A DNA stretch of 22,085 nucleotides from CAZUPF01 sp964622035 (GCA_964622035.1 CAZUPF010000009.1:1-22085), one strand, 5' to 3'. Positions 7,672-14,414 are shown, counted from the first letter of the stretch. Translations and numbers: made by a program. The notes: generated from the sequence alone by a model not told the origin.

Positions 7672-7971
7672 TTAAGGGGTTCCTCCTACAATGGGAATTC
7701 CGAAAATAATTTCTACGATGCGCATAATCCACCATGAGGAGAAGATGACAATTAGACCAATGATAGCATTGGTGAGCGTCGCTTTGGCCCCAGTAACTGC
7801 CTTCTCATCCCCACCGGAAGTGAGGTACTTGAACCCACCAAGGATAAGGTACAGCAAAGTTAGCAGCCCGGCGCCGATAAAGATATTGGGAAGTAGCGTG
7901 CCAAAAACAGCTCCGATGTTATCGAACTCGGTGGGGCTATCGATTGTATAGGCGTAGGCGGGTTTGATCAT
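7672..7971 (-). CDS. VirB2/TrbC-like pilin paralogue 2
   Basis: At 99 residues this is the smallest member. I chose ATG 7971, 5 nt after the preceding stop; a GTG at 8016 in the same frame would overlap the upstream gene. The N-terminus MIKPAYAYTIDSP resembles only the end of a leader (AYA|Y). TM1 is ~29-47, the loop TSGGDEKAVTGAKATLTNAI is at 51-70 and TM2 at ~71-88, with a short tail IPIVGGTP. If the GTG start were used the protein would gain 15 mostly polar residues, which would not make a better leader. Confidence 0.8.
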   Translation of the reverse strand: MIKPAYAYTIDSPTEFDNIGAVFGTLLPNIFIGAGLLTLLYLILGGFKYLTSGGDEKAVTGAKATLTNAIIGLIVIFSSWWIMRIVEIIFGIPIVGGTP

Positions 7972-7976
7972 CTCTA

Positions 7977-8534
7977 CTACTGGGGGAGCTCCAAGTCCCC
8001 TCCGGAGTCTTTCCACCCCGGTAACTGCAGTATATCATAACCGATAAATTTCATGACGAAAACAGCCAGCACAACCAGTAGTAGGCCAGAGATAGCGCGA
8101 GTAACGGTCCCTTTCGCGGCATCGAAGGCCTTCGGGTCTCCCTGCGTGGTGATGATTTTTATTCCGCCAGATACTAGAAGGAGGAGAGCTACTCCCCCGG
8201 CAATTTTGGTGGTTATCGAGAGGAAGTCGGCTATAAGGCCCTGTGGGGCAGTGCTGAAGATTCCTAACCCAGTGGGGATTGCTTGCTTGATAATATGAGT
8301 CCAAACAGTTGGATCGCAGCAAACTTCGTAAACGGGTGCTCCGCCAACGGTTTTGTCTGCTCTGCCGCTACGGGCACAGTTACTAGTAAAATGCCCCCCG
8401 TGCTCAATCCAGTACTGCTCGGTGGCGTTGGGATTACCCGCAGGAGGGCATGCCGCCTGGGCGGGGCGAGTCGTGGCCAGCGCAGTAATCACTATTGTGG
8501 TTGAAAAGATAAGAGTTAAGGAGAGTTTCTTCAT
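7977..8534 (-). CDS. VirB2/TrbC-like pilin paralogue 1, first gene of the array, Cys-bearing
   Basis: A 185-residue protein with a canonical signal peptide (MKKLSLTLIFSTTIVITALA, cleavage near AQA|A at ~27). The exported segment of ~60 residues has four cysteines (C29, C53 and the pair C72-C73). The core is the most divergent of the family: TM1 ~111-128, loop TTQGDPKAFDAAKGTVTRAI (129-148) in place of GGDEKAVTKAK...TNA, TM2 ~149-165, then a polar tail. As the first gene it sets the operon's 5' end. It diverges from the SpoIID-like gene across only 39 bp that carry a strong plus-strand promoter; a convincing minus-strand promoter is not visible there. Confidence 0.8.
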   Translation of the reverse strand: MKKLSLTLIFSTTIVITALATTRPAQAACPPAGNPNATEQYWIEHGGHFTSNCARSGRADKTVGGAPVYEVCCDPTVWTHIIKQAIPTGLGIFSTAPQGLIADFLSITTKIAGGVALLLLVSGGIKIITTQGDPKAFDAAKGTVTRAISGLLLVVLAVFVMKFIGYDILQLPGWKDSGGDLELPQ

Positions 8535-8553
8535 CGGGATTAGTTGGCGAAAG

Positions 8554-8562
8554 TGCTATAAT
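8554..8562 (+). promoter_or_regulatory. Extended -10 promoter for the SpoIID-like gene
   Basis: TGC followed by a perfect TATAAT (8557-8562) forms an extended -10 element. No -35 match lies at the proper distance. The predicted start point is about 8569, only ~5 nt before the ATG at 8574, so the mRNA would be essentially leaderless. No SD is present. Confidence 0.75.
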
Positions 8563-8573
8563 TTTTTCTGATC

Positions 8574-10391
8574 ATGTCCTTGCCCAGCCCTAGGAAAATA
8601 GCTACAACTTTCCTCGTCATCCTAGCAGCCTTCTTTTTGACTGTCAATCCCAGCTTGCCCATTGCCACCACCTACGCCGAAGATGATGATAAGGCGTTGG
8701 ATAGCAAGATTGCGGTGAAGGGGAGTATTGAAGAGGCTCTCTCGGAAGTTGAGGACCAGATTGGTAAGCTGAACGAGACAACCAAGAATTTGGAAGGTAA
8801 GCTGTATTTAACCCAGAAGGATTTGGACGAGACTGCGGCCCAAGCGCAGATCCTCTCGGGACAGATCGACGCTTTGGCCATTCGCATTTCTGGAATGAGA
8901 GAGGATCTTGCGGCTAAGGAGGCCTTGCGGAATTGGTTCGTGCGTAAGCTTTACAAGGAACAGCGCTCCCCGTCTTGGGAGATCTTCCTTAAGGGGGAGG
9001 CGCTGGCGCAGCTCTCGCGGGCTCTGGTCTACCAATCGTTGACTATTGCGGATCTTAAGGGGAAGATCGGCGGCCTTAACAGCGATATTACGGGGGCGGA
9101 GACCGACAGAATACGCCTGGCCGAAACGAAAACGGCTTTGGATCGGGAGGTGGCCCGTATTGCGGTGTTGAAGGTAAATCTAGCCCAGCAGAAAACGGCG
9201 GCAGAGGCTGAGGCTCGGCGGGCTGCCCAGCAGAGAGACGCCCTTTCGAGCGAGCTTTTGGCAATCTCAGCGGAAATTCGGGATCTGGTGCGAGCTAAGC
9301 TGGCGGCGACGGCGGAAGACACTTCGGTTGGTGATACCGAGCCGCTGCGGCAGACGGTGCCCGATCCGCCCTTCTCTCCCGCTTACGCTGTTTATTCTCG
9401 TGGGTATCCGCACCGGGTGGGAATGAACCAATATGGGGCTTACGGTCGGGCCAAAGCGGGACAAAGCTACGAGGAGATTCTTAGGGCCTATTACGACGAG
9501 GTGGGGATTGAGGACTACGACTGCCCGGACAGGATAACAATCAGGGGATCTTTTGGGGAAAGGGAGATTGATTTTGAGGATGAGTACCTGCGGGGGATTG
9601 CCGAGATGCCTAGTTCTTGGGGGAGTGATGGGATGGAGGCTCTCAAGGCTCAGGCGATTGCCGCCCGCTCTTATGCTTTGGCGTACACGCGCAACGGGGA
9701 AGGCTCTATCTGTATCACCCAAAGCTGTCAGGTTTGGAATGAGGGGAAAGTGAGTAGTGGGCAAGCGGCCAGCTGGCACCAGGCGGTGGAGGAGACGCGG
9801 GGTAAGGTTATTACCCACGGTGGGGAGCCTATTAAAGCTTGGTATGCGTCCACCGCCGGAGGAGCGACCCGGCTGCCGACCGATTTTGATGTTAAGTGGA
9901 ACTCTAATCCTCCTCATGTAAAAAGAATTATTGATAATCCGGAAGGGAACCTTTCCCACTGGGCCGACTCTTACGATAAAGATTCCCCTTGGTTCTACAA
10001 AGCCTGGTACAGCGCCTCCCATGATGGGCATCCCTGGCTTACTGAGGAGGAGATGCAGGACCTGCTGAACGCCTCTTTACTGCTGGAAGAGGATGGGGAT
10101 TTGGAGGCCGACTTGGCACAGGAGGAGCCAGTGGTTAGTTCCCACGCGGGATGGGGTAAGGAGCGGGTACGAGAGGAGTTGGTGGAGAGGAACATCGAGC
10201 CGGTGGGGGAAATTGAGGAAATAATTTGTGCTGACAGTTCCGAAGGTTATACCCACACGGTGACGGTTATTTCGGAGAACTACTCTGGAGGGAAAGATGT
10301 TGATGGTAAGACCTTTCGGAAGATCTTTGTCATCCGTTCGCCGGGATATTTAGCTTTGTGGAGCTCGCTTTATGATATTGTGCGGAAATAG
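8574..10391 (+). CDS. Exported coiled-coil protein with a SpoIID/LytB peptidoglycan-acting domain
   Basis: A 605-residue exported protein. Its signal peptide is ~1-35 (ending TTYA|EDDD). A long coiled coil (~45-245) is rich in Glu, Lys, Ala and Leu, like the N-terminal regions of EnvC/CwlO-type cell-wall proteins. The SpoIID/LytB domain follows: YPHRVGMNQYGAYG (~278-291), the catalytic-type stretch LRGIAEMPSSW (339-349, acidic E344), LKAQAIAARSYAL, CQVW (385-388) and AWYASTAGGATR. In SpoIID this fold is a lytic transglycosylase acting on denuded glycan strands; the glutamate is kept here. The family's usual GHGVGMSQ motif reads PHRVGMNQ and sits before, not after, the catalytic segment. The ~130 C-terminal residues are unassigned. 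No sporulation genes are nearby, so a role in wall remodelling is more likely. The G5-3D gene follows after 3 nt. Confidence 0.88.
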   Translation: MSLPSPRKIATTFLVILAAFFLTVNPSLPIATTYAEDDDKALDSKIAVKGSIEEALSEVEDQIGKLNETTKNLEGKLYLTQKDLDETAAQAQILSGQIDALAIRISGMREDLAAKEALRNWFVRKLYKEQRSPSWEIFLKGEALAQLSRALVYQSLTIADLKGKIGGLNSDITGAETDRIRLAETKTALDREVARIAVLKVNLAQQKTAAEAEARRAAQQRDALSSELLAISAEIRDLVRAKLAATAEDTSVGDTEPLRQTVPDPPFSPAYAVYSRGYPHRVGMNQYGAYGRAKAGQSYEEILRAYYDEVGIEDYDCPDRITIRGSFGEREIDFEDEYLRGIAEMPSSWGSDGMEALKAQAIAARSYALAYTRNGEGSICITQSCQVWNEGKVSSGQAASWHQAVEETRGKVITHGGEPIKAWYASTAGGATRLPTDFDVKWNSNPPHVKRIIDNPEGNLSHWADSYDKDSPWFYKAWYSASHDGHPWLTEEEMQDLLNASLLLEEDGDLEADLAQEEPVVSSHAGWGKERVREELVERNIEPVGEIEEIICADSSEGYTHTVTVISENYSGGKDVDGKTFRKIFVIRSPGYLALWSSLYDIVRK

Positions 10392-10394
10392 AGA

Positions 10395-11105
10395 ATGAAA
10401 GAGCGCTTAATCTTAGGGGCAGTAATTTTTCTGGGCCAGATATTTTTAAATTCGGTGGCGGCTGATGCTGTTGCGGCCTATTCGGTGGAACCGTTGGGTA
10501 TAGCGGCAACACCCGCTCGGGAGTTTTTAAGTTTTGTGATGAGTCCGGTTACTGCTTCCCAGTTCGAACTCCGTTTGGAGAGCGTTTCCGAGCCGGTTCC
10601 GTTTGCGGTGGAGTATCGCGATGATGCGGAGATGGAGTGGGGTCAGGAGCAGCTTGTTCGGGAGGGAAAAGATGGCGAAAGAACGAGGTCCTACCAAATT
10701 ACTTCTTGGGGTGGGAAGGAGATTGCTCGAAAGCTGGTTACCGACGAGCTAGTTCCGCCGGAGGCGGAAGTTGTCTTGCGGGGGACCAAAATTATTTGGC
10801 GGGAGGTGCCGGGGGAGGGTTACCAGTATTGGGCCAAGCTGCGGGTTTGGGCGACCTCCTATGATGGGAATTGTGTGGGCTGTCGGGGGCTGACCTACTC
10901 GGGAACTTTGGTGAGGCAGGGGGTTTGCGCTGTCGACCCTCGAGTGATTCCCTTGGGGACTAATTTCTATGTTTCGGGGTATGGGCTCTGCCGGGCGGAG
11001 GATATTGGTGGGGGTATTAAGGGTAACAAGGTTGATCTTGGGTTTGAGGATGTGCGGTACGGCTTCTGGTCGGCGCGCTATACGGATGTTTACCTTCTTG
11101 AGTAA
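10395..11105 (+). CDS. Exported G5 and 3D domain protein (RpfB/YabE-like wall protein)
   Basis: A 236-residue protein with a signal peptide (~1-28). A G5 domain (~65-138) is recognised by GQEQLVREGKDGERTRSY followed by an EVVLRGTK end. A C-terminal 3D domain (~150-233) has the three aspartates that name it: D181 in CAVDPRVIPLGT, D203 in AEDIGGGIKG and D214 in KVDLGF. The 3D fold is shared with the MltA lytic transglycosylase catalytic domain, and G5-3D proteins are typical wall-associated enzymes. Two extra cysteines (GNCVGCRG) and a third in YGLCRAED may form a disulfide. Lying 3 nt after the SpoIID-like gene, it is surely co-transcribed, making a two-gene peptidoglycan remodelling unit. Substrate and activity are inferred from the family. 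Confidence 0.9.
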   Translation: MKERLILGAVIFLGQIFLNSVAADAVAAYSVEPLGIAATPAREFLSFVMSPVTASQFELRLESVSEPVPFAVEYRDDAEMEWGQEQLVREGKDGERTRSYQITSWGGKEIARKLVTDELVPPEAEVVLRGTKIIWREVPGEGYQYWAKLRVWATSYDGNCVGCRGLTYSGTLVRQGVCAVDPRVIPLGTNFYVSGYGLCRAEDIGGGIKGNKVDLGFEDVRYGFWSARYTDVYLLE

Positions 11106-11113
11106 TGCTGGGC

Positions 11114-11142
11114 TTGACACCGCCTCCCGTCTCTAGGATAAT
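11114..11142 (+). promoter_or_regulatory. Sigma70-type promoter for the Wzz-like gene
   Basis: Perfect TTGACA (11114-11119), 17-bp spacer, GATAAT (11137-11142). The predicted start point (11149) coincides with the G of the GTG start codon, which predicts a fully leaderless mRNA. Confidence 0.85.
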
Positions 11143-11148
11143 GAGGTT

Positions 11149-11763
11149 GTGGAACTTCGCGAGGCTTTTGAGTTTCTGAGAAAATACCGGCGGGTTGTTC
11201 TCTTCCTCTCTCTTGTTGTTGGTTTGGGCGTTCTTCTCGTCTCCCTGTGGCTTCCGACGACTTACGATGCCACTCTCACTCTCTACATAAGGCGGGCAGC
11301 GCAACCGTTGAGTTCTGAGTTTTACAACTTTGATGGCTACTATAGTCAGCAAGCGGCAGAGAGGTATACGGACACTGTTGTGGGTCTCTTGGAGGATAGG
11401 GGGACGGTTCGGGGGGTGGTGGGCTCGGTAGGGCTGTCCACAGACCAGCGAAGTCTAAAGAAACTCCTGCGGTCGATCGCAGTTACGAAAACGGCGCCCC
11501 AGCTTATCGAGCTTCGCGTGCGCCGGTCTTCTTCTGAGGAGGCCCAGCAGTTGGCGGGTACTCTGGCGCGGGAAGTAGCGGAGAAGGTTCAGGCACTTAA
11601 TGAGATGGGGGACCAGGCGTTGTCTTTAGGTCTGTTGAATGCCGAACCGATCGTCGAGGAGCGCCGACCCCTACCGGCCTTAAATACTGTGGTCGGATTC
11701 CTGTCCGGTTTTTTGCTCTCTATTCTCGTAAGCGCGCTTTGGGAATATCTTCAGGGTAGCTAG
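11149..11763 (+). CDS. Wzz/YveK-like polysaccharide chain-length determinant family protein
   Basis: A 204-residue protein with two membrane helices (~15-36 and ~179-199) flanking an extracytoplasmic domain, the topology of polysaccharide co-polymerases. Family features are the RKYRRVV entry before TM1, the early YDATLTLYI strand after TM1, and a proline-containing stretch before TM2 (VEERRPLPALN). It is shorter than enterobacterial Wzz (~325 aa), as in Gram-positive YveK/CapA-type proteins. These proteins set chain length of exported polysaccharides, often with a tyrosine kinase; none is encoded here. The GTG start is supported by the promoter position (leaderless). Its TAG stop overlaps the TAG stop of convergent rnhA within a CTAG. 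Confidence 0.75.
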   Translation: MELREAFEFLRKYRRVVLFLSLVVGLGVLLVSLWLPTTYDATLTLYIRRAAQPLSSEFYNFDGYYSQQAAERYTDTVVGLLEDRGTVRGVVGSVGLSTDQRSLKKLLRSIAVTKTAPQLIELRVRRSSSEEAQQLAGTLAREVAEKVQALNEMGDQALSLGLLNAEPIVEERRPLPALNTVVGFLSGFLLSILVSALWEYLQGS

Positions 11764-12173
11764 GCCTGGGCGGAGGAAAGGGCTTGGTTGAGGAGCGCGT
11801 CAGCTTCCGTATTCTCCTCACGTGGAATGTGTTTGAGTTCTACCTCGGTATTTTTCAGTTGCCCAAGTTCTTTTTGCGCCTCGAAAACGAGCTTCCGTAG
11901 GTGGGCCTTTTTTATTTTGAAACTGCCGTTCAACTGGTTCACTACCAGTGAGCTATCGAGAAAGCAGACGAGCTTCTCCGGATTGTGTTGGTGAACTAAT
12001 TTTAAACCCTCGATGAGGGCGCGGTATTCGGCCTCGTTGTTCGTCGCTTCGCCAATCGTCCGTCCCTCTTGTGCTAAAACTTGCCCCTCTGGCGTCTTGA
12101 GGACCATGCCAATTCCTGCTGGGCCAGGGTTTCCGCGGGACCCGCCATCGGTGTAGAGGTGGAGAACTGTCAT
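11760..12173 (-). CDS. rnhA: Ribonuclease HI
   Basis: A 137-residue RNase H that cleaves the RNA strand of RNA-DNA hybrids. Catalytic residues by family pattern are D9 (YTDGGSRGNPGPAG), E49 (TNNEAEYRAL), D73 (FLDSSLVVNQ) and D125 (IPREENTEADAL). Length fits bacterial RNase HI. The frame opens at ATG 12185, with further ATGs at 12182 and 12173. I chose 12173 because a TGC-TATGAT extended -10 (12189-12181) would start transcription at about 12174, and because the conserved fold begins at once with VLHLYTDGG. It is divergent from groES and convergent with the Wzz-like gene, with which it shares four stop-codon bases. Confidence 0.93.
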   Translation of the reverse strand: MTVLHLYTDGGSRGNPGPAGIGMVLKTPEGQVLAQEGRTIGEATNNEAEYRALIEGLKLVHQHNPEKLVCFLDSSLVVNQLNGSFKIKKAHLRKLVFEAQKELGQLKNTEVELKHIPREENTEADALLNQALSSAQA

Positions 12174-12180
12174 CGTGGGC

Positions 12181-12210
12181 ATCATAGCACTGGGGAGCGC
12201 CCCTTGACAA
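12181..12210 (-). promoter_or_regulatory. Promoter for rnhA (minus strand)
   Basis: On the minus strand TTGTCA (12210-12205), an 18-bp spacer and TATGAT (12186-12181) preceded by TGC. The predicted start point is near 12174, 1 nt before ATG 12173 (leaderless). The -35 shares its bases with the groES -35 on the other strand. Confidence 0.7.
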
Positions 12211-12220
12211 CAGGCGCTCC
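12194..12220. promoter_or_regulatory. Inverted repeat around the shared -35, candidate operator of the groESL/rnhA promoters
   Basis: GGAGCGCC (12194-12201), an 11-nt spacer holding TTGACA, then GGCGCTCC (12213-12220): a perfect 8-bp dyad whose half-sites are 19 bp apart centre to centre, about two helical turns. This spacing suits a dimeric repressor. It does not match the HrcA/CIRCE consensus (TTAGCACTC-N9-GAGTGCTAA). Operator function is inferred. Confidence 0.55.
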
Positions 12221-12232
12221 AGCATTTATTAT
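12204..12232 (+). promoter_or_regulatory. Sigma70-type promoter for groES-groEL
   Basis: Perfect TTGACA (12204-12209), 17-bp spacer, TATTAT (12227-12232). The predicted start is near 12239, leaving a ~68-nt leader. The -35 lies inside the loop of an inverted repeat (12194-12220), so a protein bound there would block this promoter and rnhA's. Confidence 0.85.
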
Positions 12233-12239
12233 TGTTGCA

Positions 12240-12289
12240 GATTTCAAACGGGCCGCCCTGTCCATCGGTGGTTTAGCTGAAATCTTTTT
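12240..12289 (+). promoter_or_regulatory. Hairpin plus U-run in the groES 5' UTR, possible attenuator
   Basis: GATTTCA (12240-12246) pairs perfectly with TGAAATC (12278-12284), followed directly by five T. An inner stem CCGCC (12253-12257) with GGTGG (12267-12271) stacks in between. The predicted transcript start (12239) is at the base of this hairpin. It could act as an intrinsic terminator or attenuator, or as a stabilising 5' hairpin. No SD is visible between it and the ATG at 12307. Confidence 0.5.
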
Positions 12290-12306
12290 ATCTGCCTCTA
12301 TTCCTG

Positions 12307-12591
12307 ATGACTATCAAACCACTCGCCGACAACATTTTGATTGAGCCGTTGGATCGGGAGGAAAGAACCCCCTCGGGGATTCTTATTCCGGACACGGCCA
12401 AGGAAAAACCGCAAGAGGGTAAGATTGTTGCCGTTGGTCCGGGTCGGGAGGAGGAGGGGAAGCTCGTTAAGACTGCGGTGAAGATTGGCGACCGAGTTAT
12501 TTATAAAAAGTGGGGCGGCAATGAGGTGAAGGTTGAGGGTAAGGATATGCTGTTGGTGAAAGAGGAAGATATTTTGGCCGTTATTGCATAA
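12307..12591 (+). CDS. groES: Co-chaperonin GroES (Cpn10)
   Basis: A 94-residue co-chaperonin of standard length that caps the GroEL ring during protein folding. It has the family opening MTIKPLADNILIEPLD and the mobile-loop region RTPSGILIPDTAKEKPQEGK, where the GIL hydrophobic triad contacts GroEL. It also has the IVAVGPG turn, GDRVIYKKWGGNEVK and the closing EEDILAVI. The start ATG (12307) has no visible SD. groEL follows after 2 nt, so the two are an operon, preceded by the promoter at 12204-12232 and the UTR hairpin. Confidence 0.97.
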   Translation: MTIKPLADNILIEPLDREERTPSGILIPDTAKEKPQEGKIVAVGPGREEEGKLVKTAVKIGDRVIYKKWGGNEVKVEGKDMLLVKEEDILAVIA

Positions 12592-12593
12592 TT

Positions 12594-14231
12594 ATGGCTA
12601 AGCAAATCGTTTACGCCGAAGAGGCGCGAAACAGACTAAAAGCAGGGGTTGATAAGCTGGCTCAGGCGGTGACAACCACTCTGGGGCCGAAGGGGCGCAA
12701 TGTGGCCTTGGCCAAGAGTTGGGGTGCCCCAACTGTTACCCACGATGGGGTGACCGTAGCTAAAGATGTGGAGCTGGCTGATCCCTTTGAAAACATGGGA
12801 GCTAGCCTCGCTCGTGAGGCGGCTTCCAAGACTAATGATGTGGCTGGTGATGGGACGACCACAGCCGTTCTTTTGGCCCAGAATATTGTTGCTGAGGGGT
12901 TGAAGAACATTACCGCGGGAGCTAACCCGATGGTTATGCGTCGGGGAATTGAGGATGCGGTTGCGGTGATTGTTTCGGAATTGAAGGCCCTCTCCAAGGG
13001 TGTTTCTACCCGGGAGGAGAAGGCGCAGGTAGCGACCATTGCCGCCGGCGACTCGCGCATTGGCGAGAAGATTGCTGATGCTTTGGAAAAGGTGGGCGAC
13101 AGTGGGGTGGTGACGGTAGAAGAGGGTCGCGGGCTGGAGCTAGAGGTGGAGTACAAAGAAGGGATGCAGCTTGGTAAGGGCTATTCTTCGCCGTACTTCA
13201 TTACCGACTCGGAGAGGATGGAGGCGGTGATTGAAGACCCCCGCATTTTGATTACTGACAAAAAGATCTCCTCGCTGAGCGACCTTCTGCCGATGCTCGA
13301 GAACCTGATCAAGGTTACCAAGAGTTTGGTTATTATCGCTGATGATGTGGATGGTGAGGCGCTGGCCACTCTGGTGGTTAATAAACTGCGTGGCACTTTC
13401 AACGTGCTGGCGGTCAAGGCACCGGGGTTTGGTGATAGTAAGAAGGCGCTGCTTTCAGATATTGCCGTTTTGACCGGTGGGGAGTTGATCTCTGAAGATA
13501 CCGGACGTGGTCTAGAATCGGTGACGGTGGAGGATTTAGGCCGGGCGGACCGGGTGGCGGCGGACAAGGACGAGACGACCATCGTCGGCGGTAAGGGAGA
13601 TAAGCAGAATCTTGAGGCCCGAATTGCTCAGCTGAGAAAGCAGATTGAGGATGCGACCTCCGACTTTGACCGTGAGAAGCTGGAGGAGCGGGTAGCTAAA
13701 CTTTCGGGCGGGGTGGCGGTGCTGATGGTTGGAGCGGCGACCGAGACGGAGCTGAAGGAGCGGAAGTATCGGGTGGAGGATGCGGTCAATGCGACCAGGG
13801 CGGCTCTGGAAGAAGGGATCGTTCCTGGAGGCGGGGTAGCTCTTTTGCGGGCGCGCAAAGCTTTGGCGGGTAAGATTGACGGGGCGGGAGATGGAACACT
13901 AGGTGCGCGCATTGTTTATAAGGCACTCGAGGCCCCCTTGCGCAAGATCGTCGGGAACGCTGGGGTGGATGCCGGTTGGGTTCTTCGGGAGGTTGAGAAA
14001 AAGGATGGCGATTACGGTTACGATGTGGCGGCACTGGAGTTTGGGAAGATGTACGAGCGGGGGGTTACCGATCCGGCGAAGGTGACACGCTCGGCACTGC
14101 AGAATGCGGCTTCGGTAGCGCTGATGATTTTGACCACCGAGGCTCTGGTGGCTGATGAACCGAAGGACGAGACGGCAGCACCCGCGGCGCCAGCAATGCC
14201 TGGCGGTATGGGCATGGGCATGGGAATGTAA
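12594..14231 (+). CDS. groEL: Chaperonin GroEL (Cpn60)
   Basis: A 545-residue group I chaperonin, full length. ATP-site signatures are present: LGPKGRNV, HDGVTVAKDVEL with the conserved aspartate, GDGTTTAVLLAQ, and the PGGGVALL segment near residue 415. The C-terminus carries the Gly-Met-rich tail (GGMGMGMGM) typical of folding-active GroEL, preceded by a short Ala-Pro linker. It follows groES by 2 nt and ends before a terminator at 14266. No truncation or missing motif was seen. Confidence 0.98.
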   Translation: MAKQIVYAEEARNRLKAGVDKLAQAVTTTLGPKGRNVALAKSWGAPTVTHDGVTVAKDVELADPFENMGASLAREAASKTNDVAGDGTTTAVLLAQNIVAEGLKNITAGANPMVMRRGIEDAVAVIVSELKALSKGVSTREEKAQVATIAAGDSRIGEKIADALEKVGDSGVVTVEEGRGLELEVEYKEGMQLGKGYSSPYFITDSERMEAVIEDPRILITDKKISSLSDLLPMLENLIKVTKSLVIIADDVDGEALATLVVNKLRGTFNVLAVKAPGFGDSKKALLSDIAVLTGGELISEDTGRGLESVTVEDLGRADRVAADKDETTIVGGKGDKQNLEARIAQLRKQIEDATSDFDREKLEERVAKLSGGVAVLMVGAATETELKERKYRVEDAVNATRAALEEGIVPGGGVALLRARKALAGKIDGAGDGTLGARIVYKALEAPLRKIVGNAGVDAGWVLREVEKKDGDYGYDVAALEFGKMYERGVTDPAKVTRSALQNAASVALMILTTEALVADEPKDETAAPAAPAMPGGMGMGMGM

Positions 14232-14265
14232 CTCCTTTATAATATATGTGCGCTGGGGTTACGCT

Positions 14266-14292
14266 AATCCGCCATCGGGCGGATTTTTGTTT
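14266..14292 (+). terminator. Rho-independent terminator after groEL
   Basis: AATCCGCC (14266-14273) and GGCGGATT (14278-14285) form a perfect 8-bp stem with a 4-nt loop, followed by TTTGTTT. It lies 35 nt after the groEL stop. Confidence 0.88.
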
Positions 14293-14315
14293 GGCCCTTT
14301 ACAGTGGCCCATAAC

Positions 14316-14344
14316 TTGAAAGAAGAGCTCAAATTTGCTATAAT
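14316..14344 (+). promoter_or_regulatory. Strong promoter for the LysM gene
   Basis: TTGAAA (14316-14321), 17-bp spacer, perfect TATAAT (14339-14344) with an extended TGC. The predicted start is near 14351, giving a ~64-nt leader. The leader carries a 7-bp hairpin (14381-14387 with 14393-14399) directly upstream of the SD GGAAGGAG (14400-14407). Confidence 0.85.
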
Positions 14345-14414
14345 GGTAGTTCGGAAGGCTTGGGAATGGGCACTTATACAGCTGGCTAAAAGAGTCAGCG
14401 GAAGGAGATGAGCG

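Noticed and set aside
3965..8534. Array of short repeats read as CRISPR or phase-variation repeats
   Set aside because: The repetition is at protein level across full coding genes of different length; there are no regular spacers and no simple-sequence tracts.
9267..10031. Long minus-strand open frame (254 codons) opposite the SpoIID domain
   Set aside because: The sense frame carries clear SpoIID motifs; the antisense frame is Arg/Pro-rich with no family features.
8574..10391. Evidence of sporulation from the SpoIID domain
   Set aside because: SpoIID/LytB domains are widespread in non-sporulating bacteria and no other sporulation gene is present.
12184..12210. CIRCE element at groES (ATAGCACTG as left half)
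   Set aside because: The TAGCACT is the complement of the rnhA extended -10 (AGTGCTATGAT), and the right half matches only 4 of 9 bases.
14238..14243. TATAAT after groEL as promoter of a small RNA ending at the 14266 terminator
   Set aside because: There is no -35 and no extended TG, and the product would be only ~40 nt, mostly the terminator itself.
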